Assembly: GCF_003573695.1 (NCBI RefSeq)
Contig: NC_039361.1
Coordinates: 88,492,149-88,556,148, forward strand
DNA from: Papaver somniferum
Lineage: Eukaryota > Streptophyta > Magnoliopsida > Ranunculales > Papaveraceae
Reading direction: 5' to 3'
DNA length: 64,000 nucleotides
Notes under the pieces: generated by a model
What the model was told of the DNA's origin: nothing
Database searches by the model: none
Seen by the model: the letters and a program-made list of their open reading frames with translations, nothing else
Position numbers and translations under genes: made by a program
In this document: piece by piece, positions 32,513 through 43,722 of the stretch
How the letters are laid out: each line of letters starts with the position of its first letter
Position numbering within the stretch: the first letter of the stretch is position 1

Positions 32513-33118
32513 ATGACTGTCAACTTCTTCCTTTTTCAACATTATTCTTTCTTCCCATGCTCTAAACACTCCCTAAGGTTAAGGGAATTCCGCGGAGGTA
32601 AACGTGCTTTCCCTCTAGAAGATGTTTTAGTTACTCGTCTCTTAAATCCTTCTGTGCTGCCTTACCCTGCTGCTCCTGGATGGCTTATGCAACCTGAATC
32701 GGAGAGCATGGATGCCTTTACATTTAAAACTGTTCCTCGAATGACTATTCATCGTGGCGGTTGCAACCTTCCCTCTATTGGTATTCGTTCCAAGTCCAAG
32801 ACTCATCCAGTATGGCCACATTGGGCAGCTCGTATTCGTTCTAACCCTGATCATGTTGCTGCGCTTCGGAAGGCCAGCACTGAGGAGGAAGAAGGCACTC
32901 TTGTATTGGCTCGTCGGGATCGTGATGAACATGAGGGAACTCTTGCATTGGCTCGCGGGGCGAAGGCCAAGGGGAAGATCATTCGATATATCCATAAACT
33001 ATTGAGTGATGCCGATTGGGGACTGTCTCGAGCCAATATCCAATGTGGTGAGAATAGGCTCATAGCGACGGCCGTGGATACGTACATTGCTCATTGTCGC
33101 ACGTTGACGGACAGTTGA
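32513..33118 (+). CDS. Antisense ORF 1 of element B, unrecognised family
   Basis: A 201-codon open frame runs opposite to the element's gag-pol, just inside the 3' LTR. A TATA-like TTATATATATG overlaps the first ATG, so translation probably starts downstream. The second half (EGTLALARGAKAKGKIIRYI, HKLLSDADWG, DTYIAHCRTLT) is paralogous to the end of antisense ORF 2 (33534-34259). Tat-type elements often carry such antisense genes; their role is unknown. The frame is intact over its length. Confidence 0.5.
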   Translation: MTVNFFLFQHYSFFPCSKHSLRLREFRGGKRAFPLEDVLVTRLLNPSVLPYPAAPGWLMQPESESMDAFTFKTVPRMTIHRGGCNLPSIGIRSKSKTHPVWPHWAARIRSNPDHVAALRKASTEEEEGTLVLARRDRDEHEGTLALARGAKAKGKIIRYIHKLLSDADWGLSRANIQCGENRLIATAVDTYIAHCRTLTDS

Positions 33119-33533
33119 ACTAAGCGTTGTTTTTTTTCTTCAGTTTTCCTTGTTTATTGTTTTTTTTACGCACTTTCCTTTTGAGTCCTTTTCTTTCTTG
33201 ATTCTCATGTTTCCCCCCTCCGTTGTTTGTATTGGATTTTTCTTTTTTAGTTAATTGCTTGCTTTTAACCTTGTGAATACTGTTCTCGTGGCTATGAGAT
33301 TTAATTCTCGAATCCCCGGTGTTTACATCCGGTGTATATTGGGGTTGTACCTTCCTCTTAATATGGGTCGACACGTGTTTAGTCATGCAGAAAAAGAAAG
33401 GGGGTTGGTGGTGATTAATTGCATGGTAATCCACGCAAGCCTCTCTTATATATGTTTCTTCGTATGTAGTTCTTGTTTTTTGGTTTAAGCCATCATATCC
33501 ATCTCTACCTTTTCTGATCAACAAATCGTCAGC

Positions 33534-34259
33534 ATGGCCAATTTTCTTCATGGGTATGTTCTAGCCTTGGCACCCATTCCCATGTTATTCTCGGAAACGT
33601 TTAAGCGGGACGAGCTGAAACAACTTATGCTCGTAAAAGCCGAGATTGAAGAGCTTCGGGCCCAGAGTAAAGTGAATAGGGATGCTAAACGCGCGAGTTT
33701 CAGTGCACAGTATGAGGTGTACCAAGTTGCTCAGCAAGCTGAATCGTTCGGTCGGGTCTCGTTGGAGATCCAGCGGGTATTGGATGAGGCTGTTACTGCT
33801 CGTGATGCAGCCAATCAATTGTTCCCAGATTCCCTGATGATGGTAGCTATTATGGATCGCGCCATCTCAGATTTCCATCTTTGGATCTCTCATCAGGGGG
33901 GCTTACCACTTCTTGGACATACCCTGACCTTAGTAGCTGCATCCACGCTTGTATCTTACTCTTATCTCGAAGACGAGTTGTCTCGTTTATTGATTCTGAA
34001 GGAGAAAGCGGGTCTACTGTGGACGCTCAGGTTGATTCATCAGGATAAGGTGCGCAAGGAATACGACGATCATGAGGATACTCTTTCAGTCGCCCGTGGG
34101 ACCGGGGCTGATAGTAATGTCATTCATGACATCCTTAAATTGGTGAATGAAGCTGATCAGGATCTCTATTTATCTACTGCACAATGCGACGATGGCCGCT
34201 TGATGGTGGAGGCTTTGGACGCGGACATTGCTCGTTGTCGGGCGTTGATAGCTGGTTAG
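33534..34259 (+). CDS. Antisense ORF 2 of element B, coiled-coil-like
   Basis: 241 codons, intact. A helical region near residues 20-75 (KRDELKQLMLVKAEIEELRA and following) suggests a coiled coil. The C-terminal ~75 residues (LWTLRLIHQDKVRKEYDDHE, ARCRALIAG) are shared with ORF 1 and with a remnant in element C (57764-57949). This may be the second part of a spliced antisense gene or a duplicated gene. Function is unknown. Confidence 0.5.
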   Translation: MANFLHGYVLALAPIPMLFSETFKRDELKQLMLVKAEIEELRAQSKVNRDAKRASFSAQYEVYQVAQQAESFGRVSLEIQRVLDEAVTARDAANQLFPDSLMMVAIMDRAISDFHLWISHQGGLPLLGHTLTLVAASTLVSYSYLEDELSRLLILKEKAGLLWTLRLIHQDKVRKEYDDHEDTLSVARGTGADSNVIHDILKLVNEADQDLYLSTAQCDDGRLMVEALDADIARCRALIAG

Positions 34260-34279
34260 GTTGTGTGACCCTTTGTGGG

Positions 34280-34573
34280 ATGTGTTTAGTTATCTACTTC
34301 TTTTGTGTGTTGTTTGTGGTTTTTTTTTGAATTGGTGCAAGTGATCTTCGCTTTTTAATTTGAAAATATTGTTTTCCGTTTGTATAGCAATGGGTTACTG
34401 GGTGGAGTGGACGTTTGTTGAACGCGCTTACTCCTTCCCCCTCTCCCGCCTCTCTTTTTTTTGTGAGGATGGTGAGGTGGAAGTTTTCTAAACGCACCTA
34501 TTTCCCCTCCTTTTTATGCAGAAATTCCTTTATTTCAATGATACTGGGTGGGGAGGGCATTGGCTAAACGCGC
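34280..34573 (+). repeat. Left part of element B minisatellite
   Basis: Units with AACGCGCTTACTCCTTCCCC and TGGGTGGAG/GGGGAGGGCATTGG resume the same repeat found right of the solo LTR (37858-38530). The Athila-like LTR therefore inserted into this array. Confidence 0.6.
34569..34573. repeat. Target site duplication of the solo LTR, left
   Basis: CGCGC, repeated at 37858-37862. Confidence 0.75.
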
Positions 34574-37500
34574 TGATCGCTGTCGTATGCGTCAAAAATA
34601 AATTACACTTTCTTACTACTCAAAATATAAATATAGCAAGGGAAAGAAAGGATCGTTCCCACAGAGAGGACTAAGGTTGTCAAATTGTTTCGGTTTCCTA
34701 TAAATACCAATGGGGAGTTTTCTGATTTTTATATACTAAAATAAAATAAAAACAAAACAAAGAAATGAACAAGAAAATCAAATAGAGCAGATATTGGTTA
34801 AGGATTCATCTTCATTCACAAACATGCTTTTTAACAATAACTAGAATTGGTATTTAATCTCTCTTTTATCAAAGGCCCTAATATATCTTGATCGCAAGTA
34901 TATCCCTCAAATCTCCTCTTGTCATCAACAAACACATTAAAAGATGCGAATATGAATTCTATCTTAGAGAACAACCTAACATGTAAAAGCACTAATCAAA
35001 TTTAATTCCCTAGATGCATTAAGTTCTATGAAATCAGGCCAATCAAAGCAATCGAACGTGTAAAAGCACTAATCCGGTTTAACAAAGGTTATGACTCACT
35101 TGTGACTACTGGGGTGTATCACTACAAGCAATAATCACAATTATGCTACTTGTAATCAGGAATCTATCACTTTTGCATATAATAAATACTAATCTAGCAA
35201 TAGAGATGAAAACAAACTCAATTGATTCTAGACTCAACCAAACAAACATTCAAATCATGTAACAATATCATCAACGAATCATAAACGATAATATGGAGAC
35301 AAAACTAATTTATTGAACAAAAACCCATGTTTGGAAATCCAACTAATCCATAACCAATGATGAAATTAAATACTCATGTTAAAGAAGTTCATCACAAGAA
35401 GAAAAAGAAAAACTTTCATGTTTCTAAACCCTCGAACAAAAAATAGAAAAGAAGATATCCCCCTGAGATAGGAAAGGTCTTGCTTTTATATCCTCCCTGT
35501 TCACATTCAATTCAATTCCCGTAAATAGCTTAGCCCATTGCCAAAACTGAATTTCGGACAGCCCATTAGCCAGGTCCAAATCCATCTGAGTAAGTACTGG
35601 ATTAGCTGAGTCGGATCGATTTACTAAATTAACTCGCCTGAACAAAATACAGGCAGAGTTCTGTTTATTTCTCCACCATTCTAGGCCTGTTTCAGGCTTA
35701 CTTCCCTGCACAATTCAATCCTAACATACATCTACCCGTTTCAGTTCATCCTTCTGCCATCAGTTCAACCACCATTATTCTCAAATCATTAGCCAAATCA
35801 GCTTACAAGTTGATTCATAACCAAACCCCACCTGCAGCTTCAATCACCTTCATTCTCTGCATCTCAGCATCACTGTCTCATTCACTGCTACTTTCCTTTG
35901 CGCATCATTCCGACACCAACACACCACAAAAGACTCAAGCCATCCTAAGCCATCTTCCCTGTCTCTACAGCCCCATCCAGCTACTTGTCTTCTCATCTGA
36001 CCCATGGCTATCTGCAGCACCAACTCCTCCGCACTTCTTCTTGCACTTTACCAACTTCAAAATCACAGCTCAATCCAACCTCGCCTCAAGTTATAACCAC
36101 TACCCATATCAATTTCAGTACCAGCACACTCAAATTCCTGCAATTCCATCACCAGCACAACCATAGGCTTGAGCCAGTTCAATAACATCATTCTCTGTTG
36201 TAGCTCCTGCAACCCAATCAGCACCACAATTTCATTCCCTCGCAACCTAAGCATACATTTATCGTTTCTGCAACACAACCAATGCACCTGCAAGTCCCAT
36301 TGTATCTTTACAACATCAACTCCTAATTCACTTCTATATCCTGCTATCATCTCTTCCATTGCATCTACCACTGAATCTCCCTGCCAGTGCCTTACTGCAG
36401 CTACACATTCGCCATCACTGCCTACTCTTCCCAACTCAGTTCAACCTGATACTCAATCGAGCTCTTCTCTGCACCAGCTTCACTATCAATTCCACCTGAC
36501 TTCCATGTTCTCCTTAACGGCATCATCTTCATGGCTGCAACAGACCACAACATCAACATCACCTGCAATTCAGTTCCTAGCTTCAAGACCATCATTCTTA
36601 GTTTCTGACCCTTTCACAAACTCATTTAACTGAACCATTCTGCAACAGCAGCTGCATCTAGGCCAACCACAACTGCACAGCACCACTTAGCCCACCTTGT
36701 CAGCTCCATCATTTCCATATTTCAGACCTTGAACAGCCAACAGGCCCAACACCACCATTCGATCCATCCATGACTTCTGCAATGATTAAAACAACAACCT
36801 GCTTCATATCACAGCACCACTTAGTCCACCTTGAAACAACTGCATCAACTGCAGTTGCTTCAATTCTTCTCATCTCTCAAATTCAGCTGTAAAACAACAA
36901 CTCATCAAACCCTGTCCTAAACATATATCTAACGTTCATACTGATTCATCTGTTGCACTCATCTCCATTTCATTCATCCCAGACAAACATAACCAGAATC
37001 ACTCCCTGTAATCCAGCACCACAGTGCCAAATCAACCCCATTAGCTTCACCATTTCAACCCATTCTATCTCAGCTCAAACCCCCTTTTCTCATTTAATCT
37101 TCATATAAATCCACCAGGTTCTTCCTTCAGAATACAAAATCAACACAAACCCCTTGTTTCAATTCGCATCAGATCCCCTTTTCTCAACTCTAATTTCTTG
37201 ATTCGATTGAACAACAGCAAAACCCTAAGTTTGTTTATATCAATTTCTTCTCGATTCAACCTTTCTTTCTTGAACATCATCTCTGCCATGTCTAATGAAT
37301 TCGAACATTGTCTCTCTGCTCTATCCCCTTTCAATTTCTCGATTTCTCTCGGTGATAACTACGCCAGCCGTTCATACAGACAGAGAAGGAAAAGTAAAGC
37401 AAACGATTAGAGAAATGATTTTCTCTAACTTTTAGGTTTGTGTAAGAAATGAATCTGGATTTAGACACCCCAGCTACGGGCCACCACATGACATCCCCTT

Positions 37501-37857
37501 ATCCTCCAATGTGCTCCCGATAGCGCTTGCCTGCGCAACGATGATTCTGCCCTCTTGCTCCAAATGAATGCTCTTTTCTTCAATGTCTCTTCATCACTAA
37601 AGTTGTCATGCTTTTCAGACAATGAATTTGCATCACTAAAGCCGACATGCTTTTCAGACAGAGATGAAGAAATAAAAGCAAATAATGAGAAATAATCCGC
37701 CTCCAACACTTTTTCCATGTTTCCTCTTCTTTTGTTCCAAATGACTCCAAAGTACCCAAACACTCAAAAGCAAACATAAGATACATATTTTACAAGAAAA
37801 CTTAGCAAAGAAAGCATAAACAATAGATAAATATTAAGGTTTTTTAGACACCTATCA
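34574..37857 (-). mobile_element. Athila-like solo LTR, minus orientation
   Basis: 3284 bases with TG..CA ends on both strands (TGATCGCTGTC left, CTATCA right) flanked by CGCGC. Read on the minus strand it ends CGACAGCGATCA, preceded by CTCTGTGGGAACGATCC, wording typical of the 3' end of Athila-type LTRs. No gag-pol, primer site or second LTR is inside, so it is a solo LTR. The interior 35690-37130 is C/A-rich. Open frames there (35810-36633) have biased composition and are probably not genes. Confidence 0.65.
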
Positions 37858-37935
37858 CGCGCCTACTCCCCCCCCCCCCTTTTGTCCTTTTGTTTCAAGG
37901 ATACTGGGGGGGCGGGCGTTGGTTAAACGGCCTAC

Positions 37936-38003
<68 letters not shown>

Positions 38004-38530
38004 TTTATCCTTTTGTTTCAAGGGTTTTGGGTGGGGCGGGCACTGGTTAAATGCTCCCCTCCCCCTACCCTTTCTGGTTTTGTTCTTTAGTTTCAAGGGT
38101 TTTGGGTTGGGCAGGAGTTGGTTAAACGCGCCCACTCCCCTCCTTTTTTGTCCTTTTATTTCAAGGGTTTTGGGTGGGGCGGGCGTTGGTTAAACGCGTC
38201 TACTCTCCCCTTTTTTGTCCTTTTATTTCAAGGGTTTTGGGTGGGGCGAGCGTTGGTTAAACGCGCCTACTCCCCCCCTTTTTTTCCTTTTGTTTCAAAG
38301 GTTTTGGGTGGGGCGGGCGTTGGTTAAAACGCGCCTACTCCTCCCGTTTTTGTCCTTTTATTTCAAGGGTTTTGGGTGGGGCGAGCTTTGGTTAAAACGC
38401 TCCTACCTACCCCCCCCCCCCCCCCACCCCCCCCCCCCCCCACCCCACCCCACCCACTTGTTCTTTTGTTTCAAGGACACTAGGTGGGGTGGGCGTTGAT
38501 TAAACGCGCCTACTCCCCCTCTTTTTCTTG
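37858..38530 (+). repeat. Element B minisatellite 1 (~62 bp units) with long C tracts
   Basis: About nine units of TTTCAAGGGTTTTGGGTGGG + GCGGGCGTTGGTTAAACGCG + CCTACTCCCC. The C run at the unit end varies from 4 to 66 bases. The proline- and glycine-rich open frames here are products of the repeat. Confidence 0.85.
37937..38002 (+). repeat. 66-nt uninterrupted cytosine run
   Basis: Sixty-six consecutive C on the plus strand (G on the minus strand) at a unit boundary of the minisatellite. A further interrupted C run lies at 38411-38455. Confidence 0.9.
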
Positions 38531-38544
38531 CCTCGAAATTTATC

Positions 38545-39300
38545 TGTTAACCAGGCGCCTTCGGCTGCCCTGAGACTCTTTTGAAGAATTTGAGACTTTT
38601 GCAGGGTTTGCCAGTCAATCAGGCGCCCTTGGATGCCCTGAAACTCTTTTGAAGACTTACAGTTAATCGGGCGCTTTTGGCTGTCCCGCGGCTTTGTATA
38701 ATGTGTTAGTCGATCAGGCGCCTTTGGCTGCCCTGAGACCTTTTGTAGAATTTGTCAGTCGATCAGGCGCCTTTGGCTTCCCTGAGACCTTTTATAGAAT
38801 TTGTCAGTAGATCAGGCGCCTTTGGCTGCCCTGAGACCTTTTGTAGAATTTGTCAGTCGATCAGGCGCCCTTGGCTGCCCTGAGACCTTTTGTAAAGTTT
38901 GTCAGTCGATCAGGCGCCCTTGGCTTCTCTGAGACCTTTTGTATAATTTGTCAGTCGATCAGGCGCCTTTGGCTGCCATGAGACCTTTTGTAGAATTATT
39001 CAGTCGATTAGGCGCCCTTGGCTTCCCTGAGACCTTTTGTAAAGTTTGTCAGTCGATCAGGCGCCCTTGGCTGCTCTGAGACCTTTTTTAGAATTTGTCA
39101 GTCAATCAGGCGCCTTTGGATGTCTTGAGACCTTTTGTAAAGTTTGTCAGTCAATCAGGCGCCCTTGGATGTCCTGAGACCTTTTTTAGAATTTGTCAGT
39201 CAATCAGGCGCCATTGGCTGTCCTGAGACCTTTTGTAAAGTTTGTCAGTCAATCAGGCGCCCTTGGATGCCCTGAGACCCTTTGTAAAATTTCAGTCAAT
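38545..39300 (+). repeat. Element B minisatellite 2, 49-bp units, ~15 copies
   Basis: The unit begins GTCAGTCGATCAGGCGCC, followed by TTTGGCTGCCCTGAGACC and TTTTGTAGAATTT. AGGCGCC occurrences are spaced 49 bases apart from 38716 to 39256; earlier units are irregular. It lies between the integrase end and minisatellite 1. Confidence 0.9.
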
Positions 39301-39362
39301 CGAAAACATGTTTTTTTTGCAACTTACTTTATTTATTGAGGAGGGCGTTTACATGGCATGAC

Positions 39363-39683
39363 TCATGCATAAAATTTATTTAACCATTTTCCATTGATGG
39401 GCGTCTTAACTTTAGTTCTGTTCATGCGTCGAAGATTGTAGTATCCGCTTTCTGCCGCCTTTCTTATTGTAAAAGGGACTTCCCAATTTGTCGCGAATTT
39501 TCCAGCACTAGCATTCCTTTGTACGTGCGGGGCGATTTTCAAGACTAGCTCACCGACCTTGAATGTCCTCTCTTTTACGCTCTGGTTGTAGTAGTTGGCT
39601 GCGCGCTTTCTGTAAGATTCCGCGAACCTTTCTGCCCGCGTTCTTCTTTCCTCTATTGTATCTAAATGGACAAAGCGGATCAC
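39363..39683 (-). pseudogene. Element B integrase C-terminal fragment
   Basis: It encodes RTRAERFAESYRKRAANYYN, FKVGELVLKIAP and the DNA-binding tail (GKFATNWEVPFTIRKA..., GYYNLRRM, GKWLNKFYA) typical of the end of Tat-type integrase. The catalytic core is missing because of a deletion joining an RNase H fragment (39684-39954) to this end. Confidence 0.75.
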
Positions 39684-39954
39684 TTCATCTGGCGTGGTAT
39701 GGCTCGCGTAAGACCCGACTCACGTAATAGATGGGTGATAGTTCAGTCCCCCCATCTCTTGCGCGAGAACTGCACCGATTGCCGAGCTGGTAAACGCTGT
39801 GTAGAGGTAAAGAGGGACCCCGCGTATAGGAGGTCTAAGTATCTTGGGGCTAACAAGACATTGCTTCAGCTTTTCGAATGCGGCGCATTGCGTTTCTCAC
39901 CACTCGAAGGTACACCTTTTTTCAGCAACGGAAGGAATGCAGTCATCAGCTGTG
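39684..39954 (-). pseudogene. Element B RNase H fragment at a deletion junction
   Basis: Minus-strand reading gives EKLKQCLVSPKILRPPI and AIGAVLAQEMGGLNYH, the connection and first part of the Ty3/gypsy RNase H. It runs directly into integrase C-terminal sequence near 39700. Over 1 kb of RNase H and integrase core is absent. Confidence 0.65.
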
Positions 39955-40640
39955 CTAAACCATGTACGATATTCGTCCTATAAAAGCTTGCATCTCTCCG
40001 GTGTTTTCTGGTGGCGTCATTGTTGCGATTGCTTCAACCTTGCTTGGATCCACTTGAATTCCTTCGCTGGTCACTACAAAGCCCAAGAATTTACCAGATG
40101 TGACCCCAAAGGCGCACTTGAGAGGGTTCATTCTAAGTTTGAACTTTCTACACCTTTCGAAGGCCGTCATTAGGTGAGAGATGTGGTCATCCGCCTTCCG
40201 TGTCTTGAATACAATGTCATCAACGTATACTTCTATTGTTTGATGCAACAGATCGTGAAATATGGAAGTCATGGCGCGCTGGTATGTGGCGCCAGCGTTC
40301 TTCAATCCAAACGGCATTACTACGTAATAGAATTTGTCGTATAGGGTTTGGAAGGCGGTCTTCTTTGCATCCACTGGGTCCATCTTCACTTGGTTATATC
40401 CGTTGAAGCCATCCATGAAGGAGTACCTCTTCTTTTTCCCAGTTGCGTTCAACGTCATGTCAATGTTCGGAAACGGGAAGTCGTGTTTCAGGCAAGCACG
40501 GTTTAAATCTATATAATCCACACAACACCTGACTTTTCCATTTTTCTTGGTTACAGGTACGATGTTAGCCAACCAAGTGGGGTGATGTATCTTATGAACT
40601 TGGCTTTGAGCAGCCGTTCTACTTCCTTCTTTATTGTGAG
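39955..40640 (-). pseudogene. Element B reverse transcriptase
   Basis: Open over 205 codons with all RT blocks: KKNGKVRCCVDYIDLNRACL, SFMDGFNGYNQVKM, VMPFGLKNAGATYQRAM, the catalytic VYVDDIVFKTR and FGVTSGKFLGFVVT. The N-terminal VERLLKAKFIRYI lies in another frame (frameshift ~40580). RT motifs are intact, but the polyprotein around it is not. Confidence 0.85.
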
Positions 40641-41243
40641 GGCGGTTGCTCTAGGAAACTCGTGACTTCTTTGCTTAACAGGCTTGGACTCAGGCGATAC
40701 CCCCAGATTATGCATACACGAGGTTGCTATCTAAACCCGACATTTCATCATAGTCGTAGGCGAAGACATCCTTGTATTCTTTGAGTAGCGTGATCAATGC
40801 TTCTCTCTCCTCTTGATGTAGAATTTTTCTTATCATGATGGGACGCTTATCTTATTGTGTTCCTATGTTAATTTCTTCCATCTCATCCACAGTGAGGTTC
40901 TTTGGTGTTCGCTCTTCGTCAGCCTTTATAGTGACGCTTGCTGACTGCTCGCATAATTCTTGGTCATCAATCGTGTTGTAGGGAAGTTCGGCCAGGTTTT
41001 GGTTTGCGTCTTCATCGGGAATCTCCGCTTCACTCACTAACTCCTCAGCATGGTTTTTCTCAATCGCGGGTATTCCCTCGGTTAATTGCTATAACCGGTA
41101 CACATGTCATCCATCAGGCTTGGAGAAGCGTTGGAAACTAGGTTCTTCGCCCTGCTTTCTCTTCCTTTCTGTTGAGAACACCATCCTTGACGGGCTGAAC
41201 ACAGATTTGGTTGGTTCCGCTTTCTCAACTTCTTTTCACTTTG

Positions 41244-42181
41244 TTAGTGGGTGAGTTGGACCTTAGGCACTTCATCCTCCTTTCTCGGCTCATGATAGAA
41301 AACCGCATCCGCCATGTATGCTTCTTCCGGGTCGAAAGGGTTGCTCGTGGCGGGGATTCGATCCTGCTTGCCTCCTATGTTGGTTTTTACGCATTGATGG
41401 TATTTTGACGCAACCACCTTGTCATTGAGTAGCCAGCCTCGCCCGAGTAGTACGTGGAAGGTGGTATCATCTTCTAGAACATAACAAGGCGTGGTCCCTC
41501 GGATAGGACCGACCTTTATTGCTAGGTTAACGATTTCAATAGTTGTTTGGGCATGTCCTCCAAATCCCTTCACCGTGGTGACTCACATTCTTATCGCGGA
41601 CCGTGGTGTGCCTAAAATATCGAGCGTGTGCGTCGAAATTAAATTTAAGGACGCGCCCCCGTCAATAAAAGCCCTCTTTAACGGCTGTCTGTTGATGTAA
41701 ACAGTGAGATATAGTGGTCGGAGGTGCTCTCCCGGGTAGCATATGTCTTCATTGGTGAAAACGATTGCTTCCTTGGGGAGGATACCGCAGGGCTTCCTGC
41801 TGCTATGGCTTTAGACGCTTCCTTGATTTGATCCTCACTAAAACCGAGTGAGTCGAAAAATTGTTGGGCCAACACCATCTTAGCGAATTGATGAGCCACG
41901 CCATCTGTGTTAGCGAAAGTGGGGTTTTCCACATCCAATTCATATGCTTCCTCGTCTTCAATCCAGGGTATCCAGACATCCCTGCTTGGGTCATGAGACA
42001 ACATCATCACATTATGTTGGGTTGGTTTGCTTCCGTCCGCCTTGTTCATTTCGATTTCCCCTATTTTCAGCTTCTTCTGAAACATCCTCCGCAAGTTAAA
42101 GTAATCAACTGTAGGGTGTTGTATCCTTCGATGGAAGTGACAACAGCGCACATCACTTTTATCGAGGGTGCTAGGATCCAC
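41244..42181 (-). pseudogene. Element B gag C-terminus and aspartic protease
   Basis: 42181-41678 has a zinc-knuckle-like CCHFHRRIQHPTVDYFNL and an acidic linker. It continues through KRAFIDGGASLNLIS, the retroviral-type protease active site (DGG form), an in-frame stop near 41583, then FHVLLGRGWLLND, the protease flap/C-terminal block. Between here and RT (40640-41243) only degenerate linker frames are seen. Confidence 0.7.
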
Positions 42182-42478
42182 CTTTGTTGGAGGAAATTGA
42201 TTTTACTTGTTTTCTATCTATTGTTCTAGCAGTCCAACAATCTGTTCCTTGCTGCAAGGCAGAGGTGGTGGAAGTGCTTGTGCTCCCCAGCCCTCGCGAC
42301 TATTTTTTGGACGAGTGTTTCTTGGCGCGGTTAATGCAATATTAACTGAATTCCGCCAAACATACTCCGATCTTGGTTATTCAACGCAATCAGCGATCCT
42401 TGCCGCTGCCTCCTCTAAATCTACGAATGTGGGGAAGCGGAAGTTCACCAGATTCTTTTTAAAGGATGGGGTCATTCC

Positions 42479-43250
42479 TCAAACGCAAATTTCTATTAGC
42501 GCTTCCTCTTTAACATCTTCATGGAAATTGAGAGTGAGAAGGCGGAACCGGGCGACGTATTTTCCTATCTCTTCACCTAGGCGATGATTGCACTTTATCA
42601 AGTCTATGGTTGTGACCTTCCTTTTTGCTAAAGAAATTCCTGAGGAAAAGTGTCGACATAGCGGACCATGAATGTACACTTACTGGCTTGAGGTTTTCGT
42701 ACCAGGTGAATGCCGTATCAGTCAATGACTTCAGAAACGCTCTCAGACATAGCTTTCCATCTGCCGCGCGATCGTTCATTGTAGACAGGAATCGACTTAG
42801 GTGTTCTCACGCGTTACCTTGGCCATTGCAGACTTTGAATTTCGGTGAAGTATAATCCTCCGGGTACTGGTATTCTATGATTTCCGAGGAGTAAGGGCTC
42901 GCCATGAAGTTGTAATTGTCTTGCTTCACAATTCTGTAATTCGCTTCTAGGTATCTTGCAATCGCCTCTTGCGTCATAGCCATTGGTTCATCTTCTACTT
43001 CTTCTTCCGCGTCTTGTGTTGTTTCTTTGACGTTTTTTCCCGCGCTGGCCATCTTCATGAGTTTTTTCAGCTCTCTCTCCCTTCGTACATGCTCTTCCAA
43101 TTCTTTTTGCATCTCCTGGAGGGATGGATGAGTGGGTGATTCTTCCTCTCTCTCGTGCTTTTTATCTCCTTCACGCGGAGCACTTGATTTCTTCATTTGC
43201 GTAATCGGTTCTGTCACTATACCAACTCTCTCTCCTTCTGGGTTAAGCAT
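42479..43250 (-). pseudogene. Element B gag
   Basis: An N-terminal charged coiled-coil-like stretch (SLQEMQKELEEHVRRERELK) is followed by the retrotransposon gag core in shifted frames: LRAFLKSLTDTAFTWYENL, STLFLRNFF and EEIGKYVARFRLLTLN. At least two frameshifts (near 42800 and 42600). gag packages element RNA in active relatives. Confidence 0.75.
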
Positions 43251-43342
43251 GGGTGTGCTTTGGTTTCCGGCTGCGCCTGAGTTAGCGCCTTCTGTATGGG
43301 TTATTGTGAACTAGGCACGAGCCTCCGGGTGTGGTCGCCAAA

Positions 43343-43717
43343 TGTTAATACCCAAATTTTGGTTTAGGTCCTACCCGTCCTAGCTATTGCACATGACCTC
43401 ACAATACCAATAATAGTAAGAGAGAGAGTTTCCTTTCCATTGTACCTTGTCCTTCCTTATATAGGCTTTTCTAAAAACCCCTCTTTTTATGACATCATGC
43501 CACATGTCCTAAACCTTCTTAATTACCACTAATGCCATTCCTTAACATAACCTCTTCCTTCTTTGTTGATTCCTCCTTTGTCCTTCCACCCTTTATGGGT
43601 ATCTTTTATGTGGGCTTGGGTTTAGTCCCCAAGCTCCTACGTCTTGACCCAAGTTTTATCCCTACTCTTTGGGGCATCCCCATACTGCTAAGGGGTGTTA
43701 TTTTTCATGTATCAACA
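43343..43717 (-). repeat. 5' LTR of element B
   Basis: 375 bases. The minus-strand TATA box CCTATATAAGG is at 43455-43465. Its partner is 31915-32289, from which it differs at a small number of positions. Confidence 0.88.
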
Positions 43718-43722
43718 ACCGT

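Larger units (their letters stand above)
31915..43717 (-). mobile_element. Ty3/gypsy element B (Tat-like), minus orientation, inserted in A
   Basis: LTRs of 375 bases at 31915-32289 and 43343-43717 start TGTTAATACCC and end ATCAACA (ATCAACG on the left). Flanks are GCCGT and ACCGT, a duplication with one change. The primer binding site (reverse complement of 43326-43342, TTTGGCGACCACACCCGG) adjoins the right LTR, so that LTR is the 5' one. gag, protease, RT and integrase remnants run leftward to 39363. Beyond them are two minisatellites and two plus-strand (antisense) ORFs. Confidence 0.88.

Noticed and set aside
35810..36633. Ser/Thr/Pro-rich open frames in the Athila-like solo LTR
   Set aside because: The region is C/A-rich low-complexity LTR sequence; overlapping frames exist on both strands and no domain is seen.
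37890..38499. Proline- or glycine-rich proteins encoded by the C-rich array
   Set aside because: Open frames on both strands follow from the homopolymer and minisatellite; no codon structure is independent of the repeat.
38545..39300. Regular 49-bp repeats resembling a CRISPR array at first glance
   Set aside because: The units are contiguous with no unique spacers, lie inside a plant retrotransposon, and have a homologous array in element C.
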